Source of the DNA: Hemicordylus capensis
Taxonomy: Eukaryota > Chordata > Lepidosauria > Squamata > Cordylidae
DNA length: 64,000 nucleotides
NCBI RefSeq assembly: GCF_027244095.1
Contig: NC_069659.1
Span: 94,839,501 to 94,903,500, forward strand
Reading direction: 5' to 3'
The notes beneath the pieces are model-generated. The model made no database searches and was not told the origin of the DNA. It saw only the letters and a program-made list of their open reading frames with translations. The translations under genes were made by a program, and so were the position numbers. Position 1 is the stretch's first letter; each line of letters begins with the position of its first letter. Below are positions 54,304 to 64,000 of the stretch, in pieces.

Positions 54304-57300
54304 CCTCCTCAGCTTCTAAGATATCATAAAGCATGCTTCATGCACTTTAGAGTTTATTTTTATTTCCTTCAAAAGCAAAGAACTTTTTAAAGAAGTTCTT
54401 AGCTTGCTGTACTTTAAGCACTTCAGATGCAGAATTCTGTAGCTGGGCACCAAATTCCACATCCAATACTGTTTTTCATGCTTCTGCAGGGTAACTATGG
54501 AATGGCAATGGAGTTTTCTCTCCACCATCCTTATTGCTGCCCAGCAACATGCCTGTTATTTCAAGCTTCAGCTTCTCAGATGCAACAAATTATACCACAT
54601 AGTTGAACTGCTGCCATGGAACAGCAAGTTTGGATCTGCTGTGTGTGCCATTATCTGCCCAAGCAGCTCTCTGTGTTATTATAGGCTTATTATTAGGTGT
54701 GTTTTTCCCTTCTCCGTTCTGCATAGTTACATTATAGCATAAATCCACAAACCTAGTACAGTTGATGACTGAACAAGGCTTTGTGTCCCCAAAACAATGG
54801 AATAGTTAACTATCAGCTATATGTTGCAACCAATTTTATCCCCTCAAAATTGGGGATACAAAGATTGCTATGCTTACATAAACCACTGACATGGTCCTTA
54901 TTACACAAACTGAAATAGGACTCTGACATCTGCTTTGGAAGTTCTCTTCTTTGTTCTCAAGATCATATTAAAATGAAATTGACCAGTTTACTAAAATAAT
55001 GCTTTGCACACACAAATGGAGGATGAAGATGGAGTCTATATATAAAAGTTTACTGAACCTTTTCTGAAGCTGTGGTCAAAGAAGCCCTTTCCAAATCAAC
55101 AAACTGCAAATGATTACTTGTGTGGTAGGATATTTCAGTATGGAGGATTTGGAGACAATGTGTGAGTGTATGTACACATACCTACTTTATCACATTTGCA
55201 GCTCCTGTTACTGAACAAAGAGCTGTTGCACCACAGTCCATGTCCAGAATGAGTGCTCCATTTCCTGGTTATTAATTTTAATTTTTAATGAAAGCTAGTG
55301 GCTTACTGCATACCCCCCACCATACCCCACCAATGAATCAATAGTGTCTAGAAGAGTCTGTATTGCAGCTCAAAGCGGTAAACCATTTAACCATCTGGCA
55401 AACTTGATCCGAATTGCTGCCCCTTACTCCAACCATTGTCCCGCCCTCCTTCAGTAGCAAAGCTCTCTTGAAATTCTTCTGTTTATGTTCACAGAGGAGA
55501 GAAGAGTACGGACATGGAGGCACTTGTTTCCCAGCTTTGCATAACTCCAGTTACTTTATAACCCTATGAAGATACTTCAAGGTGCCACCTCATTTTCACA
55601 CCACGAGAGGTGCACTGTTAGAATCGTACATAGGCAAAGAGGTGTATCTTTAAGACATAGCTAGAGATTATATGAATGGTAAATCCATATGAAGAGAATT
55701 TCCCTTTGCATACAAAATGATAGGTGGTCCTGAGATCACCAATGGTCAGCAGTCCTGTCTACAGGAAGAGATGCAATCCCTTTTACTGTGCCTTCTACAG
55801 TTGACACTGCAGAAACACTGAGACAGACCATTTTATTTGGACCAAATTCAGAGGTTTGTGAATAGATTCATCCAGATGCAGAGGGTCAGGTCGATGCAGA
55901 TCCAATTTGACTCCAGAAGCATTGCACACCCCTAACACTGATTCTCATTTTCAGTTAATTGTCCTCCTTGATATACCATCAGCCTTTGTAACCCTGTTCA
56001 CAGCTGATAGTTTTTAAAAAAACTGTGCTAATGGACAGCTATTAAAGTCTGTTCCTACAGGTTCCAGAACAAATGAACAGGCCTACCGTCTGAACATGCT
56101 CAAGTTTTTCTGTGGCAACAGAAAAGAATGTTGATTTACTGCTTACAGTGCCGAAGGCAAATCTCAACCCTTTCATTCATAACCCTTCTGCTGTTGCACA
56201 ATCTTGACTCTGCATGACAGCTTTACCAGAAAAACAAGAATACCCACACCGAGTGGTCCGTGGAGATTAGGGGGTGCCTGAAGGAGCAAGTCAGGAACCA
56301 GTGCTAAGGCAAATTAGTGGGGGAAGCCTGTGGGAGATACGTGTTTCTGGTTTTAAGGTTCTCTTCTCCCATTATCAGAAAGACAAGTGGCCTATTGCTT
56401 CATGGCACAACATCCTCTCTTTTAAAGAAGTTTAGCCCTTCAAAATTTGACACCCCCCCACTATGTTTTTTCTACCATGGAACTTTATAAAATTAGGAAC
56501 ACACCCATTCATTAACCCTCCCACAGTCATTCCTTCATCAGCCTACAGAATGATGCCTCCTACCCTTGTGAATGCATTAGATATATTTCCATATAGGCAA
56601 CCCTTTCCTCTTTGCTGAATGTCATTGGTGTTTTTCCCCCCACTACACAAACTGTTTGCATTGCCTCTCATATCTTTAAATCTGCTGAGTATACCCCATT
56701 CTTTCACCCAATTAGTAGGAAAACATGCTAATCACCTGGGCTCCAAGACAGTTCCACTTGGGAACCTCCCTTCCCAGATAGTCACTGGTCTCTTAACAAT
56801 ACCAGTGTTAGCCAATATATTTGCTAACAAGGCATGCCAGCATGAACTGAATTCACATCCTCAATATAACCTGTTTAGGCAGCTAATGACACAGCACCAG
56901 CCAGATGGATAGGGCAGGGTGCTTAGGGATGTCACCTGTCTTGGGATTTCAATATGAGAAGAGAACTAGGTCTGGGTGCCAGTTGGCAATAGCTGTTCTT
57001 TTATGAAGCCTTTTTATTGGCTGCTAGTATCTTTCCTTTGGCAGCCAGCAACACACAGAACAGTTGTGGAGTTATAAAATGCTTACTGAGGTTATGAGAC
57101 TGTTGTATGGAAGTGCTGAGTTATGTGTAACACATGGCTGTTATTGTGAAAGATTGCCTAGAACAAAATATGTATAGGAAATTTAATCCTCCAGGATTGG
57201 CAGAATCTTAAAACTTAATTTCAATTTCAAAACAAGTGCTACAGCAGGCAAAAGATAAGGCAAGCAGTCATGTTTTGGGAAATACCAATTCCCCTTTCTT

Positions 57301-57769
57301 TTTAGTGTGTGTTGAAAGTTGCCTTTTAAAACAAGCAGCCTCAGCACAGATGGCCGCTTTCCACAGCCAATATTCTTGATTTGTCAGTAAGAAATACTGT
57401 TGCCATCTATTTGCCTACTGGCTGTCTTATCAACTTGGCATAAAATAGGCTTTCACAGAAGTGTTCTACCATTTCTAAGCCACACACACACAAAAACTTG
57501 AGAGCTGAGAAAGAGTTGAGAGGCAGTATTGTCCAATAAACATAACTGGATTTTGAACAAGATTCAAATGTGTTTCTTGGAGTCCAATGGGTGACTTTGA
57601 ACCACACCTGTAAAGTGGGAATTGGACGCAGATAGGGGCTGTTGGTGGATGGGTGCATGCACATGTACATATATGTTGTAACCAAACAAGATCAAGATTG
57701 CAAAGTGCATTTGCCCATGGAATACAATAATGTCCTCCATTTGTAAAAAAAAAAAAAAATCCACGTTAC
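54304..57769. other. Intergenic, single-copy-looking, 3' of RIPK4
   Basis: No coding or repeat resemblance found on either strand. Confidence 0.5.
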
Positions 57770-58116
57770 AAGTAAAGCAGAACTATTTTATTGATAAAAC
57801 AGGTCACACTTGAAAATAATGAACATTTAGAAAGGTGTATTAAAACATACCCAGATCTAAAGAGTTCAGTTTTCTGAAGTAGAAAAGGACATACAAATGG
57901 ACTGAATACTATATACACAGTATATCTTTATATTAGTTAGCCAACACAGTTAGTTCAATTAGAAGGCACTGTACATGTGGTTCAATAATCTACACCATTT
58001 AAGACTGCTCTTCAGAAATTTCCAAACTGTTACATAGGAAATTTCCAGACTTGCATACACAGTTTACAAAAATCAGTCGTCCAGCTTTAACATACACACA
58101 CACCTTGCACTTCAGT

Positions 58117-58172
<56 letters not shown>

Positions 58173-58960
58173 CTCTCTATCAACATCACACATATCCACA
58201 AGCAGTTGTATAACAGAAATGAATTTTTATGCAACACTCCCTTCAATTAACATTCAGATACTTGCAGATCTTATGGCAAGCACTAGCTCATCACAACCAT
58301 GGAAAACTGATTGAGAAGAAGAAATGTGTGGCTCTGAAATCAGGATTTCTACGTTCTTTTTAAAGAATCTCTTGTGCATTCATGAAACAGATTTTGATAG
58401 TCATCCATACAATGACAACTACTCCAAGAATACATATTTCCCCCCAACAATTGCTAATTTTTGTATTGACTTGTGCACCATGGAAGCACACCGGGGAAAA
58501 TAAAGTTTAAAAAATATTCTAGTGTGACATTCTAAGAAGTGTCTGAATGCACAAATGATTGAAATATTTGATATTGGACTCTAAATTGAAAGAGACAAGC
58601 ATCCATTTAGCCTTTAACGAAGTTATTCCTCACACCATCTATCTCTAGGGCGAATGAAGTCCCTTTGTACCAAAGGAGAAGGGGAAGGATCTGTCCATCA
58701 TCTTTACATATGGCTTGCTCAACACCACCTTATAGGAAAGTGTCCGACTGTGCTCAGGATCTTCTGGCTCCACACTCACTCGGCTCATTAGACTGCATGG
58801 CTTCGTCAACAAGTAGCTTCTGCTTGGATAGAATTTCATATTTGCCTGCAAATTTAAGCAGAGGCATATGCCACAGTAGCAGTCAGAGGAAACTCCCTTA
58901 AAGTTAAGCCCCCACAGCCTCAGTGGAAAGACGACAGACAAACAAGCAATATCTGTTCAC
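57770..58960 (-). other. RIPK4: RIPK4 3' UTR
   Basis: Non-coding sequence follows the RIPK4 stop down to the likely cleavage site. I see no intron signs and no protein match. It contains a (CA)n/(TC)n microsatellite at about 58118-58170, which is a UG/GA tract in the mRNA. The left limit is inferred from the poly(A) signal. Confidence 0.65.
57787..57792 (-). terminator. Probable RIPK4 poly(A) signal AATAAA
   Basis: This is the only AATAAA hexamer I find on the minus strand between the RIPK4 stop and 57.4 kb. A run of about 14 T (minus strand) lies some 25-40 nt downstream at 57747-57762 and would serve as the U-rich downstream element, placing cleavage near 57770. Confidence 0.6.
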
Positions 58961-60138
58961 CTATGTCTCACCAAGTAATGTGACGACAGCACTGTTTCCC
59001 ATCTGCTTAGCCAGTTGCAGTGGGGTCTGAAAGGCAAAGCTCTTCATATCAGGAAGGGCACCATGCCTTAATAAAATCTCAACTGTGTGCGTGTGTCCCC
59101 CTTTTGCAGCCAGATGCAGAGCTACCAATCCTTCCTCATCAGGGTCATTTACATTTCCCAAACTGACAAGTTCCTCAACTACTTCATCATGTCCATTTTC
59201 AGCAGCAAGATGAAGTGCCGTCCTGCTGGAAGGACCCCTGGCCAGGATATCCGCGCCTTCTTCAATCAACAGCTTGGTCGTTGATAAGTGGCCATTGCGA
59301 GCTGCTAGGTGGAGTGCAGTATAGCCTTCTGCTGTTGCCGCTTCTACATCTGCACCTCGGTTGAGAAGCAGCCTTGAAGTACTGGTGTGGCCAGTTTCCG
59401 CAGCTACATGGAGAGCAGTGTGAAGGAACACATTTTTAATATTGATGTCTGACTGCAGCTCAACAAGGATACGAGCTACTCTATAATGCCCTCTCTGGGC
59501 TGCCAGGTGCAGAGGGGTTCTTCCATCCATTGTCTGCGCATTCACGTTGACACCAGGCTGCTTGGCTAGAAGCTTTACAATGGACAGGTGACCTTGCCAG
59601 GCAGCATAATGCAGAGGCACCCAGTCGTCCTTCCCTTTGACATCTGCATTAACTCCTTTTCTCAGGAAGATGCGTACAATGTTCTCTTGGCCATGCTGGC
59701 AGGCAATATGGATGGGAGCTCTTCCTTCAAAGTCAACTTCATTCAGCAAGGCATTCTTCTCAAGCAGTGTTCTTGTGCTCAACTCATCCCCGTTCTGGGC
59801 AGCAAAATGAAGTGCTGTCCACTGGTCCTCATCTTTAGCATTCACATTAATTTTCCTTGCCAGAAGCAGCTCAACAATACTTTTGTTCTTTTTCTCTATA
59901 GCCACATGGAGGGGTGTAGAACCCTTCTTGTTGGTCAGATTGGGGTTGGCGTTATATAGAAGGAGCCACTTGACGCATTCTTCTTGGCCTGCTTCAACAG
60001 CCAAATGCAGAAGGCTTGAATTCCCATCGAAAACAAGGTCAACATCCTGAGGCTGAAGGATCTTCATCAGTTTGCCAGTGTCTCCAGATGTGATCGCCTC
60101 AGCCAGCTTTCTTTTCTGGATATCTGTTATACCAGTAT
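58961..60138 (-). CDS. RIPK4: RIPK4 terminal coding exon: ankyrin repeat domain
   Basis: This large last coding exon encodes 391 residues plus the TAG stop at 58961-58963. The acceptor TTTCTCCAG precedes it, and the split codon gives Asp, followed by [15 protein letters not shown]. There are ten clear ankyrin repeats with the TPLHLAA-type signature (for example [62 protein letters not shown]) and a final partial repeat ending VVTLLGET. The single-exon ankyrin domain and repeat order are those of RIPK4 rather than ANKK1. Its C-terminus differs from human where the eleventh repeat is replaced. No frameshift or internal stop is seen, so the gene looks intact. With the three upstream exons, 563 codons are visible. 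The human protein has 784 residues. Confidence 0.96.
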
Positions 60139-61255
60139 CTGGAGAAACAAAACGCAACAGCAAACTCCCATTACAATCCAACTTTTACTATTCGAACTGC
60201 TGCCAGACATTAGGCACACAAGAGCCTTGCTAGAGAAAAGCGTGGTAACCCCCTTCTCATCTTCACAATTTGACAGCTGAGCACAAAGTCAGAAGTGCAA
60301 GAAGTGCAGCTTTCCTCTCTTCCCTGCCACACCCCTACTCCCCCTGCCCCATTTTTGCACTTCAGCAGGTTTCTGCATGTCCCTATCCCATCTGGATTGT
60401 ACCACCCATGTTGTGGGTTACCAGATTATCGGCTTGCTGCTTAGATTTTTAAATGACAATACTTTGTGTGAAATCCTCTTGAATTTCAAAAGAAACTCAA
60501 AAGCAATTGTTTGTCCATGTTGAAGACTCCAACACACATCCTCTTAAATCCTTAAGTGCAAATACTGTAAGTATTCTAGACTTCAGTACAAACATTTAGA
60601 GTCAGTTAAGCATTTGGCCATGTCATGTGCTCAAACTGTCTTGAAAAATTCATGTAGACGATGTAACATGATTGGACTTTTCAGCTATAACTTCACTTAC
60701 CCAGTAGATAGTACTGGGATGCCGGTGGCTGGAAGAAGAAAAGTGTAACCCAGGTCATGCAATACATTCTCTACAGTACTGCATCCCTGGGAAAAGTCAG
60801 GATGGAGGAATCTAGACTGTGTGAACTCACCCCCAAGCGAGGGGTTTAAAGGTTTAAAGCCTAGACAGAATCCCTGATAGTTGATTCACTATCAACTAGA
60901 TGGATAAACTAACAGGATGAAATCAGATAACCATTTTGGAGGCAGTGGCCAATTCAGCAAGAGTCTTGATTCAAGATCATGGCTTACCACCTCCTGGAAA
61001 GCCTCTGAAACATCAGATCACCCAGGAGGTGGTGAGCAACAATTGATAGGCACCTGCAACACATCAAAGCAATCACATAGCCAGAAATCATGCCAAGAAA
61101 ATAGCTTTGTCAGATCAGTCACTGTTTGAGAGGATGTCTCTTAGCAAAGTTAGCTTTAATATGGGACATGAGTAACCACCACTTCTTCCCCCTCACTCCA
61201 GCCTCCCTCAGATTTGTCTGCCCAGTCTTGCTCCACACAACCATAACAGGCTTAC
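60139..61255 (-). other. RIPK4: RIPK4 intron before the ankyrin exon
   Basis: A 1.1-kb intron bounded by GTAAGC (61255) and CAG (60139). I recognise no repeat in it. Confidence 0.85.
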
Positions 61256-61511
61256 CTGTTCCAGAATTCTCTCTCTCAAATGACAGCGACAGGGAACCTC
61301 GGGAAGAAAAGGCCGAATCCACAGAGGACACCCCTGAAAGCCTTTTGTCGCTGGAAGCAAGCCTAGATTCGGAAGCACTACGACTGAGCTCTTCAGGCTC
61401 TTCCGTCTGTGAAATTCCTGAATCCAGCTGGGACAACAACTCAGAGAGGCTATAATCCTTCACTGATGTGGGACCAGGCTCTTGCTCTAGCTGGGACAAT
61501 ACAGGCATCTC
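61256..61511 (-). CDS. RIPK4: RIPK4 exon: serine-rich linker
   Basis: This is a 256-bp exon separated from the previous one by an intron of only 122 bp. It starts in phase 0 after TTCCAG and ends at ACAG|GTAAGC with one base of the next codon. It encodes the linker between kinase and ankyrin domains, with the recognisable blocks [28 protein letters not shown] and [17 protein letters not shown] followed by SLSLSFERE. These Ser-rich blocks are conserved in vertebrate RIPK4 and are likely phosphorylation or turnover sites (inference from the family). The opposite strand is also open here, but that is a shadow. Confidence 0.93.
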
Positions 61512-61633
61512 CTGGAAGAAAGGAAGGTGGAGAAAAGAACCCACATTTAAAATGTCATTCAAATATTATCTTCTTCCTGGCTAGCAGAAATATCCAGCAC
61601 CCTTTGCTCTTCATATCCTGCTAAAATACATAC

Positions 61634-61734
61634 CTTAGGGTAAGTTTCCCGAGTATTTTTAGTCTCTTGAACTATCATTTCCTTATTTTCATGTTCTGGT
61701 TTTTCACAAAGATCTTCTGTCTCAGAGGTGATCT
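61634..61734 (-). CDS. RIPK4: RIPK4 exon: start of intermediate linker
   Basis: This is a 101-bp exon. It completes the split Glu codon and encodes EITSETEDLCEKPEHEN and onward to TYPK. The ITSETEDLCEKP stretch matches the segment just after the kinase domain in vertebrate RIPK4. The acceptor is a T-rich tract ending AAG at 61735-61737, and the donor is AAG|GTATGT, the best donor sequence of the visible set. The exon ends in phase 0. Residues after the conserved start diverge from mammals, as expected for the linker. Confidence 0.92.
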
Positions 61735-63099
61735 CTTCAAAAGAAAAAGAAAAATTAAAGATAAAATTCATGCTGAACAGGGATGGCCAGCGAATACGTA
61801 TGACATCTACAACAGTTGTGTACATATTTCACCCACAATAATGAGCAGATGGACAAGAGATTAGCTGCTTTGTCCAGGCATTAAGAAGGTGCTCAAGGAT
61901 GAGTTGCTTTCCATCTGGAACATTGGTCAACCAGTCCTTTTACATAACACAACACCATTTTAAGAGGACAGGTTTGTGCCATAGTCCTTGGAATACGTTA
62001 CCAAGATACAAAATATGAGAAGCCAGCTACTTCCCATCCTCACTGCTCCCACAATCTTCACTTCCTCTGTGCAAGTATTTAAATCTATGGACAATTTCTT
62101 CACTATAAATACCATATTATGTAACCATTAAACCTATTCAACTGGAATAAAGTATGCCAGTTATACAACTTAGCAGGATATGCAGCAGTTTTTCAGATTT
62201 TGTCATCAAGAACGAGGGAAGATCAGTAGTTGTGTACTGAGTGAAGAATCTGTACCTCTTCCCCCACACCCAGCAGCAACACAGGAATTTCTTCAAAAAC
62301 CTCCACCCCAGCCCTTTTGGTTTATTCTTTTAGCAAAAATTGCCAATACTATTCAAGCAATCTCATCTGCAATAAATTAGGACTAAATATTTAAAAGTAA
62401 ATGAAACAGAAAAGTTTTCTTGGTTGTCTGGACACTAATATACAGCATTAACCATATATTTAATAATTCTGTTTCACATTTAGGACTATACAGATTTGAT
62501 CTTTTGATATATAGTTCAGCTTTTTAAGGCTAATCAAAGAGGATTCTCTGCTTATATTGCACTCCTACAAATGGCCTTCTACAACCTCAGCACAGCATCC
62601 TTCATTATTGGTACCTTGTGTTTCTTTTTATTGTGAGCCTTTTGGGGACAGGGAATTATCTTATTTATTATTTATTTACCTATGTAAACCACTTTGGAAG
62701 CTTTTCTCAATATATAAATATTTGTAATAGTAAAAAATAATATTACAGCTGGACACTGCTATTTCATGCCATTGACCACACATCAAGAAACAAGGCATCT
62801 AGGGCTTCATCTTGGATCAAAGCTATCACAGCTAGGCTATTTGAAAGTCCATCCCACACAGCTATTTGAGGCATTAGTTGGATCAATAAACATGACATCT
62901 CCATCTAATCATGAACAGGCATGTTCCCTGTAGGGAGGAAATCTGCCATATTGTTGCCTGCACTGAACAGTGGACTGCGTTTACTTTCTATTCATCATTT
63001 TACAAGATTTTGGTGGAGTTCCGCAAAGGATTAGTAGAGCCTTGAACACTGAAATGACTCACTAGATTGCCAACTAGTTGAACTCGAAGAAATGTTTAC
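61735..63099 (-). other. RIPK4: RIPK4 intron after the kinase exon
   Basis: A 1.37-kb intron bounded by GTAAAC (63099) and AAG (61735). It carries an L2-like 3' tail at about 62627-62735. Confidence 0.85.
62627..62740 (+). repeat. L2-like LINE 3' tail in RIPK4 intron
   Basis: The sequence has the motif order 'ttgtgagccttttggggacaggg', 'ttatctta', 'taaaccactttggaag' then an AT-rich end. The same order recurs in at least six other fragments in this window and is the 3' end of a LINE with an L2-type tail. Confidence 0.55.
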
Positions 63100-63258
63100 C
63101 TTGAAATGTTGGCCTCTTGTTAGGGTCATCTTGCCAGCACTTTTGCATCAGTTTGATCAAGTTATTGCATGCACGAGGTCTGGATTTGGAAACTGTGGGT
63201 AGTTCTGGGCGGTGGCCATTAACTACCTTCACCATAATATGTAGAATGTTATTTTCTT
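63100..63258 (-). CDS. RIPK4: RIPK4 exon: end of kinase domain
   Basis: This exon encodes the last part of the Ser/Thr kinase domain of receptor-interacting protein kinase 4, a cytoplasmic regulator of keratinocyte differentiation and NF-kB/Wnt-type signalling. Residues beginning [13 protein letters not shown] and continuing through HRPELP to [12 protein letters not shown] match kinase subdomains X-XI, including the invariant Arg of the RPTF motif. A pyrimidine-rich acceptor ends in AG at 63259-63260. The exon ends CAAG before a GTAAAC donor at 63099-63098. It is 159 bp long, begins with the last two bases of a codon and ends with the first base of one, and this phase fits the next exon. The upstream kinase exons are not in the window; 63259-64000 reads as intron. 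Confidence 0.93.
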
Positions 63259-64000
63259 CTGCAAAGGAGAAGCACAAGATGATAAACTCCATGAGATGAA
63301 GGACTCTCACACCCCAATACAATGGATTAAGGCTCTCTTTGTACCATGAAATCTACACTTGTGCTGTCTTATGATGCCATTTGTTGACTTAAACACACAG
63401 AATAATATGCTCATCTCCAACAGAAGGCTGCACATGGAACATTCCAACTCTCAGCCTTCCCCCCAACCCCCAGTAAACAGGTTGGGTGGAACATAATAGT
63501 ACTTCCTGGCTAGTACTAGTACTAATGGGGGACTCCACCATTTAGGTAAAGATGACTATGGGCTCAAGCACATTAAACAAAGTTTTCATTAATAATCAGA
63601 GGACTATTAATTAGAGGCATTTGATTTTGGAATGGAAAGGCACTACAAGCTTGAGAAATCCCACACACCACACTTCAGTTTTAGCCTTGAGAGCATGTAG
63701 AGGCACCCAGCTATATTTTCCTTGGTAGACTGTGGATGCGTTATCATGCTCAAGGTCCAATTAGTTACCCTTGGAGCACTGACAGGGGCAGAAGACATGT
63801 GGCCCGGCTTTCATCTCACATTCCTGCAAGCAACTTCTGCAGGCCACTTCTTTTTGCTTGTAGAGTATCAAAGTCTAAATTGCTTCACTGATTTTTTATT
63901 TTATTTTTTACAGGAGTGGTGACTATATTGCTAGCCCTAGCAACTTAGAAACCAGACTTGATGGATGATTAGTCCCTCCCATGTTTCACATTCTAGCTTT
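63259..64000 (-). other. RIPK4: RIPK4 intron, incomplete
   Basis: Sequence upstream of the kinase exon. I looked for the preceding kinase exon on the minus strand (a GVLTQKKPFA-like stretch) and did not find it. The intron therefore continues past the window edge. Confidence 0.7.

Noticed and set aside
61126-61455. 109-codon plus-strand open frame opposite RIPK4 linker exon
   Set aside because: It is the antisense shadow of the RIPK4 coding exon.

Overview
This is vertebrate nuclear DNA, almost certainly from a squamate reptile (lizard or snake). Three things point there: a spliced RIPK4 gene, a Sauria-type SINE with a Bov-B-like tail, and a repeat mix of CR1, L2, hAT MITEs, a Penelope relic and a Ty1/copia relic. 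There is no sign of prokaryotic gene organisation, and most long open frames are chance or repeat-derived.

The only host gene I can support is RIPK4, on the minus strand at the right end. Four coding exons are visible: 63100-63258 (end of the kinase domain), 61634-61734, 61256-61511 (serine-rich linker) and 58961-60138 (the whole ankyrin domain plus the stop). A 3' UTR of about 1.2 kb runs to a probable poly(A) site near 57770. The first roughly 220 codons, carrying most of the kinase, lie beyond position 64000.

Everything left of about 57.7 kb is intergenic. In mammals the side 3' of RIPK4 faces a long gene-poor interval toward TMPRSS2, and the absence of other host exons here fits that. 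The space is single-copy DNA studded with repeats. 1-5.4 kb holds a solo copia LTR, small hAT MITEs and a 493-bp palindrome. 6-10.4 kb is a nested block of MITE, LTR fragments, L2, SINE and a broken copia element that itself carries a three-armed foldback insert. 11-14.6 kb has a Sauria SINE, a hAT element and a 5S-derived SINE. 16.1-20.5 kb has a CR1 followed by a decayed hAT transposase with a BED finger, a GT-skewed tail and a hairpin. 21.5-29.7 kb has 5S/tRNA SINEs, MITEs and a CR1 end. 35-41.1 kb is rich in MITE, L2 and CR1 fragments. 43.7-54.3 kb has SINEs, a TIR MITE, a Penelope GIY-YIG relic and L2 tails.

No new gene system is evident. The points most worth a second look are the copia relic with a half-tRNA primer site, the large palindromes and foldbacks, and the chimeric 5S-tRNA SINE family.
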